NCBI GenBank assembly: GCA_045659745.1
Contig: JAZRCL010000067.1
Location: 1 to 24,923 of the forward strand
Origin: SVTX01 sp045659745
GTDB taxonomy: Bacteria; Bacillota; Clostridia; Oscillospirales; CAG-272
Direction: 5' to 3'
DNA: 24,923 bases
Of the stretch, positions 14,205 to 21,558 are shown in pieces (positions within the stretch are counted from its first letter, which is position 1; each line of letters begins with the position of its first letter). The notes below the pieces were generated by a model. The model saw only the letters and a list, made by a program, of their open reading frames with translations, was not told the origin of the DNA and did no database searches. The position numbers and the translations under genes were made by a program.

Positions 14205-15455
14205 TTATTCTTCAAACGAGAAAAACACGGGAAGTCCGTTTTTATAGGTGGGGTAGCACTCACCCTGAACAAGAGGAAGAATATGCTCAAGACATTCATC
14301 CGTGACGTTATTACCTCTGTCGTTTATATAGTGCGCAGGCACGTATTTGGTCTTATTTGCGATAAGCTCAATATCCATATGTCCGTAAACACTTGAATAA
14401 GGCTCGTCCTCGCCGTTATTTCTTATAATCACCATCATCTCACGGCTGACACCCTGCTCTGCCGCAAACGCCGCCGCACGTCCTACGCCAAACGACTCGT
14501 TAATATCACAAGCAGACGCGATATGTGCGCCGCATCTCTGGGGAAGATTAAACTCTATCGAGCGAACCTTGCAGCCAATTCTGTCCTTAACTATAAGCTC
14601 AAGCGCCTTACCTGTACCGGAAAGAGCCTTATGACCGAAAGCGTCCACCGCTCCGCTCTGTACTCCCTCACCAAGAAGTCTGCCGCCACGGCACACAAGT
14701 CCCTCGGAGACTGCTACGACAATATTGGGCTTAACCTTGAGAGCCGCCTTTACATCATCGATAAACTCATCAACGTCAAACTCTCTCTCGGGAAGATATA
14801 CGAAATCAGGTGCCTCGCCTGTCACGATTCTGCCAAGCGCCGCAGACGCGGTAAGCCAACCTGCGTCACGACCCATTATTTCAACTATGGTGACCGCGGG
14901 AACAGTATAAACCGCAGTATCCTTGATTATCTCCTGTGTCACTACCGAGATAAACTTTGCCGCCGAGCCAAATCCGGGAGTATGGTCGGTTCCCTTGAGG
15001 TCGTTGTCTATGGTCTTGGGAACACCGATTATACGCATCTCGTATCCACAATCCTTCGTGTAAGCCGAAAGCTTTGCAACAGTGTCCATCGAGTCATTTC
15101 CGCCTATATAGAAAAAGTATCTGATATCATACTTTTTGAATACCTCGATAAGTCTTTCAAACGTCTTTGCATAATCATTCTTATCGGGGGTGGGAAGCTT
15201 TTTGCGGCAAGATCCAAGTGCCGCCGCAGGAGTCCTCTTGAGAAGCTCCAGCTTATCCTCATTATTTTCAAAAACAGAATTAAGGTCTATAAGTCTTTCC
15301 TCAAGAAGTCCTTCAACTCCGTTTCTCATTCCATAGATCTTACCTATGCTCTTACATTCTATCGCACCCGCTATAACACCTGCGAGCGTTGCATTTATGG
15401 CAGTCGTAGGTCCACCTGACTGTCCGACCACCGCGTTTCCGTAAAGTACCGACAT
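14205..15455 (-). CDS. pfp: Pyrophosphate-type 6-phosphofructokinase
   Basis: Glycolytic enzyme that phosphorylates fructose 6-phosphate, here most likely with pyrophosphate and reversibly. The 416-residue protein shows GQSGGPT (11-17), GGNDS (118-122), PKTIDND (146-152), where Lys replaces the Gly of ATP-dependent enzymes (PGTIDND), and MGRDAGWL (194-201) for substrate binding. The Asp at the second position after GG marks the pyrophosphate type, though the usual GGDDS reads GGNDS here. Start: the frame is open to 15494, but that is the predicted transcription start; AGAGGTG 4 nt before the ATG at 15455 is decisive. It is monocistronic, with a consensus promoter and a strong terminator. Confidence 0.94.
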   Translation of the reverse strand: MSVLYGNAVVGQSGGPTTAINATLAGVIAGAIECKSIGKIYGMRNGVEGLLEERLIDLNSVFENNEDKLELLKRTPAAALGSCRKKLPTPDKNDYAKTFERLIEVFKKYDIRYFFYIGGNDSMDTVAKLSAYTKDCGYEMRIIGVPKTIDNDLKGTDHTPGFGSAAKFISVVTQEIIKDTAVYTVPAVTIVEIMGRDAGWLTASAALGRIVTGEAPDFVYLPEREFDVDEFIDDVKAALKVKPNIVVAVSEGLVCRGGRLLGEGVQSGAVDAFGHKALSGTGKALELIVKDRIGCKVRSIEFNLPQRCGAHIASACDINESFGVGRAAAFAAEQGVSREMMVIIRNNGEDEPYSSVYGHMDIELIANKTKYVPAHYINDRGNNVTDECLEHILPLVQGECYPTYKNGLPVFFSFEE

Positions 15456-15499
15456 TTTACACCTCTGATTACTTTTTATTCGTGTTAAACACATTCCAT

Positions 15500-15528
15500 A
15501 TTATAGCAAACAAGCCTCGGATTGTCAA
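15500..15528 (-). promoter_or_regulatory. Consensus sigma-A promoter of pfp
   Basis: Minus strand: -35 TTGACA (15523-15528), exactly 17 bp spacer, -10 TATAAT (15500-15505). It lies in the 121-bp gap between the second MgtC-type gene and pfp; expected transcription start near 15493, leader about 38 nt. Confidence 0.92.
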
Positions 15529-15576
15529 TATAAAGCTCTTGAAAATACAAGGATTTTTTTGTTTTATTTCAACAGA

Positions 15577-16272
15577 TTACATCTTATAAACAGACACTAC
15601 TCCGCTTATCTGACGCACAGACTCTGCCAGCTCCTCATACGAATGCTTTCTCGCAGGTCTTACCGTGAACACTGCACAAGGATGATCCTGCTCCGTGCTA
15701 CCGTTCTTAACCTCAAGACTCAAAACCGATGCTCCGCTCTTTTTAACGGTATCAACAATGTCACCAAGTCTTTTACTGTCCGAATATTCTACGTAAATAG
15801 AAAACACAGTACGGTTCACGAGCAAAAAGCCCTCAAGCTTATAAAATACTACCTCTGCCAAAAGCACGAGCAGAGCCGCCAGAACAGCGCCCTCGTAAAA
15901 TCCCGCGCCGCAACAGATACCTACTATCGCCGCAGTCCATATACCCGCCGCCGTGGTAATTCCCTTTATCTCTCTGCGTTTTATAACCATTACGGTTCCC
16001 GCTCCGATAAAGCCCACGCCCGCAATCACCTGCGCGCCGAGACGCGTCAGATCCGTGGCGAGCCCTAGTTCAAAAACGATATATTGGCTGGTCAGCGTTG
16101 TCATAGCCGCGCCAAGACATATAAGAATATGCGTTCTGAAGCCCGCCGCGCGTCCCTTTCGCTCACGCTCGATACCTATAAATCCGCCAAGCAAAACCGC
16201 AAGCACGAGTCTGACGGTCACGCTTATCCAATCAAGACTTTCGCCACGCAAAAAATCTAAAAATTCAAACAT
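15577..16272 (-). CDS. MgtC/SapB-family membrane protein, second of a tandem pair
   Basis: Inner-membrane protein, 231 residues: N-terminal MgtC/SapB domain with hydrophobic segments up to about 145 and a C-terminal cytoplasmic ACT-like domain (about 155-231). Family signatures are GIERERKGRAAGFRTH (33-48) and RLGAQVIAGVGFIGAGT (76-92), followed by a KGITTAAGIWTAA block. MgtC relatives affect magnesium homeostasis, ATP synthase activity or acid tolerance; the role here is unknown. GAGAGGAG precedes the ATG. It starts 13 bp after the stop of its tandem paralogue, so both are cotranscribed. This copy keeps the GxERE Glu of the family. Confidence 0.9.
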   Translation of the reverse strand: MFEFLDFLRGESLDWISVTVRLVLAVLLGGFIGIERERKGRAAGFRTHILICLGAAMTTLTSQYIVFELGLATDLTRLGAQVIAGVGFIGAGTVMVIKRREIKGITTAAGIWTAAIVGICCGAGFYEGAVLAALLVLLAEVVFYKLEGFLLVNRTVFSIYVEYSDSKRLGDIVDTVKKSGASVLSLEVKNGSTEQDHPCAVFTVRPARKHSYEELAESVRQISGVVSVYKM

Positions 16273-16285
16273 TTCCGCTCTCCTC

Positions 16286-16966
16286 TCAAAGCTCTTCTAC
16301 CGAGCGCACCTTATCCTGCTCGGCGACTATGGTTATTGCCTCGTCATGACTCATTTTCTTTGGCAATCTCAACGAAAATACCGCTCTGTCCGATGGATCC
16401 TCGCTCGTTGCCTTGGATATGTCAACGTCATATACCGTAATGTTATTTTTGTTTAACGCTCCTATTATCTGAGACACGCAATCAATATGTTCAAATTCCA
16501 CGTATAGATTGACGTTTCTTGTCTTTGCAAACATTACGTGCTCAAGCCTTGAGAACAGAACTACCGTTACAAGAATAAACACACAGCCTATAATGGCCGC
16601 AAGATAAAATCCCGCGCCGATAGCAAGTCCCATACACGCGCTTGCCCAAAGACCGGCTGCAGTAGTGAGTCCCTTTATCTTCTGCTTGCCAGTGACCATA
16701 ATAGTACCAACACCGATAAAACCTATACCGCTTATTACCTGCGCGCCGATACGGGAAACGTCAGCGCTCGCATTAACACCCCATTTTCCGAGCATTACCG
16801 AGAAATATATTCCAAGTATCATAGTAAGCGCAGAGCCCATGCAAATTATAGTATGGGTTCTGATACCTGCAGGGCGGTTTTTAAGCCCTCGGTTAACACC
16901 TATAATGCCACCGCAGACACAAGCAAGCAAGAGTCTGAGCGACACGTCAAAAAAAGTTAATTTCAT
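16286..16966 (-). CDS. MgtC/SapB-family membrane protein, first of a tandem pair
   Basis: Paralogue of the next gene, 226 residues, same layout: membrane domain to about 145 and ACT-like C-terminus. Signatures are GVNRGLKNRPAGIRTH (23-38), RIGAQVISGIGFIGVGT and KGLTTAAGLWASA. The Glu of the usual GIERE motif is Asn (N25), unlike the neighbouring copy, which hints at a changed or regulatory role. GGGAG lies shortly before the ATG at 16966. No clear promoter lies in the 75-bp gap upstream, which is filled by a large hairpin; the pair may be expressed by readthrough from the lipid kinase gene. Confidence 0.9.
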   Translation of the reverse strand: MKLTFFDVSLRLLLACVCGGIIGVNRGLKNRPAGIRTHTIICMGSALTMILGIYFSVMLGKWGVNASADVSRIGAQVISGIGFIGVGTIMVTGKQKIKGLTTAAGLWASACMGLAIGAGFYLAAIIGCVFILVTVVLFSRLEHVMFAKTRNVNLYVEFEHIDCVSQIIGALNKNNITVYDVDISKATSEDPSDRAVFSLRLPKKMSHDEAITIVAEQDKVRSVEEL

Positions 16967-16987
16967 ATTATCTCCCTATCATATATC

Positions 16988-17043
16988 AAAAATCGCGCAG
17001 CACGGGCCCTAAATAATTGACGACCGTTCTGCGCGGTTTTTTT
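16988..17043. terminator. Bidirectional terminator-like hairpin after the lipid kinase gene
   Basis: Inverted repeat CGCGCAGCACGG (16994-17005) / CCGTTCTGCGCG (17024-17035): 12 positions with one mismatch and an 18-nt loop. On the minus strand it is followed by ATTTTTG; on the plus strand by GTTTTTTT, overlapping the kinase stop codon. The large loop makes partial readthrough into the MgtC pair plausible. Confidence 0.65.
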
Positions 17044-17908
17044 ATTTACCACATTTTTCGTAACCGTCCATATACGCGGTATAAGACCTTACGCCAATTA
17101 CGACCTCTCCATCCATTTGAAGCACGGTAGGAATATCGTATTCTACTCTGACGTGCTTACCGCGGATGATCTCCACGACCTCACTGTGCTTGACGTGAGT
17201 ACCCTTATATACCGACGGGAAAATAGTCAATGCCTTGGCGCGCGAGCAGTTGTGGAATATCATTACGGAAAGAGTGTCTCCGTCTCTGTCCTGGTCGGGC
17301 ACTATCATCATTCCACCGCCGTAATATCTACCCTTCATGGTAGAAACCAACCATACGTTCCTATATTCTCGCGTGACTCCGTCAACGGTCACTCTTGCGC
17401 GAGGAAGCTTGTATCCTCCAAGGATAAGCTTTAACGCCGCCGCAGTATAACTCGCCTTTTTTTGAGATCTCTTCTTTTGCTGTTCAACCTCATAGCAGAC
17501 CTCGCCGTCAAGTCCGAAGCCCGCTCCGTTGATAAATTTAGCCTTAATCCCCTTTACTTCTACCGTTGGCAGATTTTTGAGGTAAGGTCTTATATCAATA
17601 AGCTTTTCGATCTTTTCCGTCTCATTTTCATTTATATCACGGACAAAGTCGTTGCCCGTGCCCGATTTCAATGCGCAAACGGGACACGGAAACTCAAAGC
17701 CATATGTAGTGGTCGCAAATCTGCTAAGCGTTCCGTCGCCTCCGCAAACAAGCACCTTGTCCTTGGGCGTAAGCTTGGGTAAAAGATCCTTTACATCATA
17801 CTCCAAAAGGCTTATGTGCGTAACGTTGCTCTTGCTTTTTCCCTTAAGTATAACCTCGATGTCGTTGTGGTCGTTGTTTGATCTGGGATTATAAAGAAGG
17901 TATATCAT
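17042..17908 (-). CDS. Diacylglycerol/lipid kinase family protein (DAGK catalytic domain)
   Basis: Soluble lipid kinase of the DgkB/YegS type that would phosphorylate diacylglycerol or a related lipid with ATP at the membrane. The 288-residue length fits. It opens with YNPRSNN, has the nucleotide-binding GGDGT (56-60), SGTGNDF (82-88), FINGAGFGLDGEV in the middle and QMDGE near the end, all DAGK signatures. The frame is open upstream to 18007, overlapping cysE, but AGAGGAAG 6 nt before the ATG at 17908 sets the start, 25 bp after cysE. Together with plsY and yqeG it adds to the phospholipid-related genes in the window. Exact lipid substrate not known. Confidence 0.9.
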   Translation of the reverse strand: MIYLLYNPRSNNDHNDIEVILKGKSKSNVTHISLLEYDVKDLLPKLTPKDKVLVCGGDGTLSRFATTTYGFEFPCPVCALKSGTGNDFVRDINENETEKIEKLIDIRPYLKNLPTVEVKGIKAKFINGAGFGLDGEVCYEVEQQKKRSQKKASYTAAALKLILGGYKLPRARVTVDGVTREYRNVWLVSTMKGRYYGGGMMIVPDQDRDGDTLSVMIFHNCSRAKALTIFPSVYKGTHVKHSEVVEIIRGKHVRVEYDIPTVLQMDGEVVIGVRSYTAYMDGYEKCGK

Positions 17909-17933
17909 TTTTATCTTCCTCTTCGTTGGTTTT

Positions 17934-18644
17934 TTATTTATCCGTCTTTTCCTTGAGGTCCTCAAGCTCACGGCTGAGCTTGTTGAGCTTATCTTGTATC
18001 TTAGCAAGCTCCTGTGATATCGGGTCAGGGATATTTACCTGATCAAGGTCCTGCGCAGGCTTGCCGTGTTTGCGCACTACCTTTGCGGGTATACCTACTG
18101 CCGTGCTATTATGAGGCACTTCCTTAAGCACTACCGCGTTGGCCGCAACCTTGCTGTCGTCGTTTATTCTGATAGGACCTAGCACCTTTGCTCCCGCTCC
18201 TACCATAACGTTGTTTCCAAGCGTTGGGTGACGCTTTCCTTGGTCCTTACCCGTACCGCCAAGTGTGACTCCCTGATAGATAGTACAGTTGTCTCCTATC
18301 TCGGCAGTTTCACCTATGACAACTCCCATGCCGTGGTCTATAAACAGACCCCTACCTATTGTCGCTCCCGGGTGTATTTCAATACCTGTAAAAAACCTCG
18401 CAAGCTGGCTCACGGCTCTTGCCGAAAAATAGTGCTTTCCAAGATAGAGCTTGTGAGAGACTCTGTACGCAAGTATCGCATGAACTCCCGAATAAAGGAG
18501 CAGCACCTCTACCGTTCCCTTTGCCGCGGGGTCGCGATCTCTGACTGCTCGGACGTCATATTTGATTTCCTTTATCAGAGCCTTGAGCGTATCAGGGATA
18601 AGGTCGTAGATTATGGGATTGCTTGACCTGTTTTTGCCGTTCAT
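17934..18644 (-). CDS. cysE: Serine O-acetyltransferase
   Basis: Transfers acetyl from acetyl-CoA to serine, first step of cysteine synthesis. The 236-residue protein has a short helical N-terminal domain with RDRDPA (35-40), then left-handed beta-helix hexapeptide repeats from about 87: GIEIHPGATIGRG, FIDHGMGVVIGET with catalytic-type H104, and GGTGKDQGKRHPTLG (129-143). Glu89 stands where the E. coli enzyme has catalytic Asp143, as is common in Gram-positive relatives. The C-terminal 30 residues form a charged, probably coiled-coil tail. The frame opens at a TTG (18665); AAAGGGG about 9 nt before the ATG at 18644 makes that the start. No cysK is adjacent; the lipid kinase gene follows at 25 bp. 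Confidence 0.93.
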   Translation of the reverse strand: MNGKNRSSNPIIYDLIPDTLKALIKEIKYDVRAVRDRDPAAKGTVEVLLLYSGVHAILAYRVSHKLYLGKHYFSARAVSQLARFFTGIEIHPGATIGRGLFIDHGMGVVIGETAEIGDNCTIYQGVTLGGTGKDQGKRHPTLGNNVMVGAGAKVLGPIRINDDSKVAANAVVLKEVPHNSTAVGIPAKVVRKHGKPAQDLDQVNIPDPISQELAKIQDKLNKLSRELEDLKEKTDK

Positions 18645-18704
18645 AAGTACTCGCCCCTTTCGCAAAGCTGTATTTTTGAGGCTACCGTAACCTTATTACA
18701 TTTT

Positions 18705-18733
18705 ATTATAACATATAACAAAAGTTTCGTCAA
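18705..18733 (-). promoter_or_regulatory. Sigma-A promoter of cysE
   Basis: Minus strand: -35 TTGACG (18728-18733), 17-bp spacer, -10 TATAAT (18705-18710). The leader of about 50 nt contains only a small GGTTA/TAGCC hairpin; it is too short for a T-box or known riboswitch. Confidence 0.88.
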
Positions 18734-18775
18734 TAAGAAAAAAAGACTATTTTCAACAAAAATTGACAAAAAAAG

Positions 18776-18801
18776 AAAAAGGCGAGCTTGTCGCTCGCCT
18801 T
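18776..18801 (-). terminator. Terminator after the foldase genes
   Basis: Minus-strand stem AAGGCGAGC (18793-18801) / GCTCGCCTT (18779-18787), loop of 5, followed by T5 and further T-rich sequence. It starts 8 bp after the stop of the downstream foldase gene. Confidence 0.92.
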
Positions 18802-18809
18802 AAATGTTG

Positions 18810-20177
18810 TTAATAGTCTGTATTCGCACCAATATCTTTGATCGACGTGGCATTTTCAAGATTTTCGGAATTCACTTCAATATCATCAAATAAGCCTTGA
18901 CATTTTTCAAAAAACATCTTGTTTATAAGAGAAGCATTAAAGCTCTGAAACCATTTTTTTGCGCCACTCTCTGCATACGCGCCGGAGTCCAGCTCGTACT
19001 TCATAATGACGTGGTATCCGTCGTCCCCCTCTACCATAGCAATATCTCCAACATTCATAGTCTTAACCTTTTCAAGCATTTTCAGCATATAGTCGCTATA
19101 CGTTGATTTTTCTATATCTGACATATATATGCCGCTTGAAATTTCAAATGTCTTTGAATAGTCGGTATTGACCGAAGCGTCTGCGCCCTTTTTCTCAAAC
19201 TCGGCAAAATCCTTCTTTTCTATGTTGCAAAGCTGATTTGCCATCAGCAAGCGCTCAGCCATCTCACCCTCGGTATAGTAAAACTTCTTAATTTTCCCCT
19301 CGCTGTCAGTGACAAAGTGAGTCACGCCGTTCTTTGTATCATAAAGATATTTTCCCGTTTCCTTGTCGTATGCTATAGTCTCGCCATCAGCATCCTTATT
19401 GTACATTCCGTCGCCGTCATCGTCACGCTTCTCTCCCTTTTCGTAGTCGTAAAGCGCAGGACCATCCTCGCCGTTGAAATATATGATGCTGTCGAACTCG
19501 TCGCGCACGTACTCGTAATAAAAATTTCCTATGAGAATATGCTTGAAGCGGTAGTAGTTTTCTTTATAATAATCCTCTTTTACGTTGTCACCTATCTTGG
19601 ACGCGTCCGAACCGCCGTATACATATTCGCGCAGATACTGAATTTTCGCCTCCGCGATATATATCTCCCTGAGGGTATCCGTATCAACTCCGTATTCCGA
19701 AAGTAAACCGTCAAGCTTTTCCTCAGAGCCGTCTCCGATATAGCCGAGGTCAATATAGAGCTGTATCTGCTCGTCTATCTCGTCATAATACTCCCGCGGA
19801 AGTTCTGAGATATCTCCGTCTGCTACGAGCTGATCAAAAAGCACGAGCGCAGAAAGATAATACCTGCAATCCTCAAGAACCTTTTGATTGTAATACTCCT
19901 CGTACGTTATATCCGAGCCTTCTATTTTTGTGCCCCAAAATGCAGACGAATCAACGTCATATCCGCTGTTATGAAGGTCGCCCTTTACACGTGACAGCAT
20001 AAACTCGTAAAACGCCGTATCTATTTTCTGCTTTTCGCATTTCAATATAACGGGTGACTTGTTTATATGGGCAATTATCGCAAAAACACCTACAACTATT
20101 GCCACAACAAGTAAAACCGCTACCACAGACAGAGTTATTATCAAAGGCTTTCTTTTTTTATTTTGTGTCTTTTCCAT
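18810..20177 (-). CDS. Membrane-anchored PrsA/SurA-like foldase with split parvulin domain
   Basis: Extracytoplasmic peptidyl-prolyl isomerase-like protein, 455 residues. A single N-terminal membrane anchor (about 11-36, after KKRKP) has no lipobox. Residues 45-200 are the helical chaperone part. The parvulin-like domain starts at FKHILIG (211-217), is interrupted by about 80 residues, and resumes at AERLL (307) to VGDIAMVEGDDGYHVIMKYEL (376-396), the last being the family's VGEIS..V....GYHII pattern. The insert holds an Asp-rich RDDDGDGMYNKDADGE loop (251-266), like calcium-binding loops, and YDTKNGVT, also found in the paralogue. It starts 18 bp after the paralogue's stop. Isomerase activity is uncertain because of the insertion. 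Confidence 0.82.
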   Translation of the reverse strand: MEKTQNKKRKPLIITLSVVAVLLVVAIVVGVFAIIAHINKSPVILKCEKQKIDTAFYEFMLSRVKGDLHNSGYDVDSSAFWGTKIEGSDITYEEYYNQKVLEDCRYYLSALVLFDQLVADGDISELPREYYDEIDEQIQLYIDLGYIGDGSEEKLDGLLSEYGVDTDTLREIYIAEAKIQYLREYVYGGSDASKIGDNVKEDYYKENYYRFKHILIGNFYYEYVRDEFDSIIYFNGEDGPALYDYEKGEKRDDDGDGMYNKDADGETIAYDKETGKYLYDTKNGVTHFVTDSEGKIKKFYYTEGEMAERLLMANQLCNIEKKDFAEFEKKGADASVNTDYSKTFEISSGIYMSDIEKSTYSDYMLKMLEKVKTMNVGDIAMVEGDDGYHVIMKYELDSGAYAESGAKKWFQSFNASLINKMFFEKCQGLFDDIEVNSENLENATSIKDIGANTDY

Positions 20178-20195
20178 TTTTATCTCCGTCCTTTA

Positions 20196-21500
20196 TCAGT
20201 AAAGCAAGTTTGCGGCAACGTCCTTCATATCGGGAAGCGACTTTAGCACCTTGTCGTCAATGCTTATCATATCCTCGTAATTTACGCAAAGCTCCTCGTA
20301 AAGCATTGTCACAAACTCTGCATTAAAACCGGCAAATACGTCCTTGTATTCCTCGTTATCATAAGCCGACTTATCGTGCTCTGCCTTGTATATTATGTGA
20401 AATCCCGCGCCTGAGTCCACAACTCTGCACTCGCCGAATTCCATATCGACGGTGAGCTCCGCTATCTCGTCAAGATACTCGTAATACTCACCCTGAGCAC
20501 CGTAATATCCCGACTCAATTCTGAGGTACATTTTCTCATTTTTGCCATCGCTATCGCTGTATTTGGCTATCATCTGATCAAATTCCTCGGGAGTCTTATT
20601 GCCCGCCGCAAGCTCTTCTGCAAGCTTCCCTATCTCGTCTATCTTCTCGGCGGTGTGATATTTCAAAATCTTGTTTTTCTTATCATCAAGCTTATATTTG
20701 GGATAGCCCGTCTTATCGTACGCTACTTTTTTCGCACTCTCGTCGGTATAATAAACCGTATCACCAAACGCGTCGGTTTCAAGCTTTGATGGGTCGTAAA
20801 TATCGGTACGCGTGACTCCGTTCTTTGTGTCGTAGGCTATCTTGTTTGCCTTTTCGTCGGTATAATAGATTGTGTCGCCGTTCTTGTCGGTCTCGGTCTC
20901 ATAATAGTACGCCGCAAGGAATACCTGCTTGTAGCAAGCATAATTTTCCTCTAAAAATTCCTGCTTGCGTGCCTCGCCGTTTTCAGCCTTGAGACCGTCA
21001 GTGCCGAAGAAATGCTCCTTGACCTTATCCATCTTAAGCTCTCCGACATATATGTCACGCAAAATATTGATATTAACGCCGTACTCCGACAAAACTGAGT
21101 TGAGAGCATTTTTTGAGCCGGCCAGCTCAATAAGAATATCTATCGCATCGTCTATCTGCTTCTTTTCTTCCTTGGATATCTCCAAGCCCTCTTTGTCGAA
21201 AAGATACTGCGCTATCATATATTGCGACACTTCCTTGAGTGTTCGGGTCTTGTAATACTCGTCAACTGTTAGTCCCTGCGAATTCATAATGGTTCCCCAC
21301 CACGCAGACGAGGTCACACTGTAGCCGTAGCTTTGGAGCAGTCCCTTCATTCGCGTCATAAAGAACTCGACCTCATAAACGCTCGCGGAAATTTTTGTGT
21401 CCTCTATCTTCATTACCTTTTTGCCTCCGCATGACGCCAGTGACATCACAGACGCAAGCATCACACAGATAAGCAAAAGGGATATTATTTTTTTTGACAT
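20196..21500 (-). CDS. PrsA/SurA-like foldase lipoprotein with repeat-bearing insertion
   Basis: Lipoprotein of 434 residues: basic and hydrophobic signal ending LASC with Cys24 at the lipidation site, then a helical chaperone-like region and a degenerate parvulin-like domain (about 186-200 plus 286-390, ending DSGAGFHIIYKAEH). Between the two halves lie about 85 residues containing two copies of a 17-residue unit, GDTIYYTDEKANKIAYD (208-224) and GDTVYYTDESAKKVAYD (246-262), 13 of 17 identical, plus YDTKNGVT. It is a clear paralogue of the next gene (shared SSAWWGT/SSAFWGT, EYY, LLSEYGV-type blocks). AAAGGA 7 nt before the ATG at 21500 outranks the TTG at 21506. It follows mfd by 58 bp. Confidence 0.84.
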   Translation of the reverse strand: MSKKIISLLLICVMLASVMSLASCGGKKVMKIEDTKISASVYEVEFFMTRMKGLLQSYGYSVTSSAWWGTIMNSQGLTVDEYYKTRTLKEVSQYMIAQYLFDKEGLEISKEEKKQIDDAIDILIELAGSKNALNSVLSEYGVNINILRDIYVGELKMDKVKEHFFGTDGLKAENGEARKQEFLEENYACYKQVFLAAYYYETETDKNGDTIYYTDEKANKIAYDTKNGVTRTDIYDPSKLETDAFGDTVYYTDESAKKVAYDKTGYPKYKLDDKKNKILKYHTAEKIDEIGKLAEELAAGNKTPEEFDQMIAKYSDSDGKNEKMYLRIESGYYGAQGEYYEYLDEIAELTVDMEFGECRVVDSGAGFHIIYKAEHDKSAYDNEEYKDVFAGFNAEFVTMLYEELCVNYEDMISIDDKVLKSLPDMKDVAANLLY

Positions 21501-21538
21501 AGTCAATTCCTTTCAGAAAACATAGAAATGCTTATTTT

Positions 21539-21544
21539 ATTATA
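21539..21544 (-). promoter_or_regulatory. Possible weak promoter between mfd and the foldase genes
   Basis: A consensus -10 TATAAT on the minus strand 39 bp before the foldase ATG. The hexamer 17 bp upstream (AAGAAA) is a poor -35 and there is no TGn extension, so activity is doubtful without an activator; the foldases may instead be transcribed from mfd. Confidence 0.35.
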
Positions 21545-21558
21545 ACTCGTAAAAATAA

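Noticed and set aside
15456..15494. Upstream start for pfp adding 13 residues
   Set aside because: It lies at the predicted transcription start of a consensus promoter and has no ribosome binding site.
18645..18705. T-box or other riboswitch in the cysE leader
   Set aside because: The leader is only about 50 nt with one weak stem, and no terminator/antiterminator pair or T-box sequence is seen.
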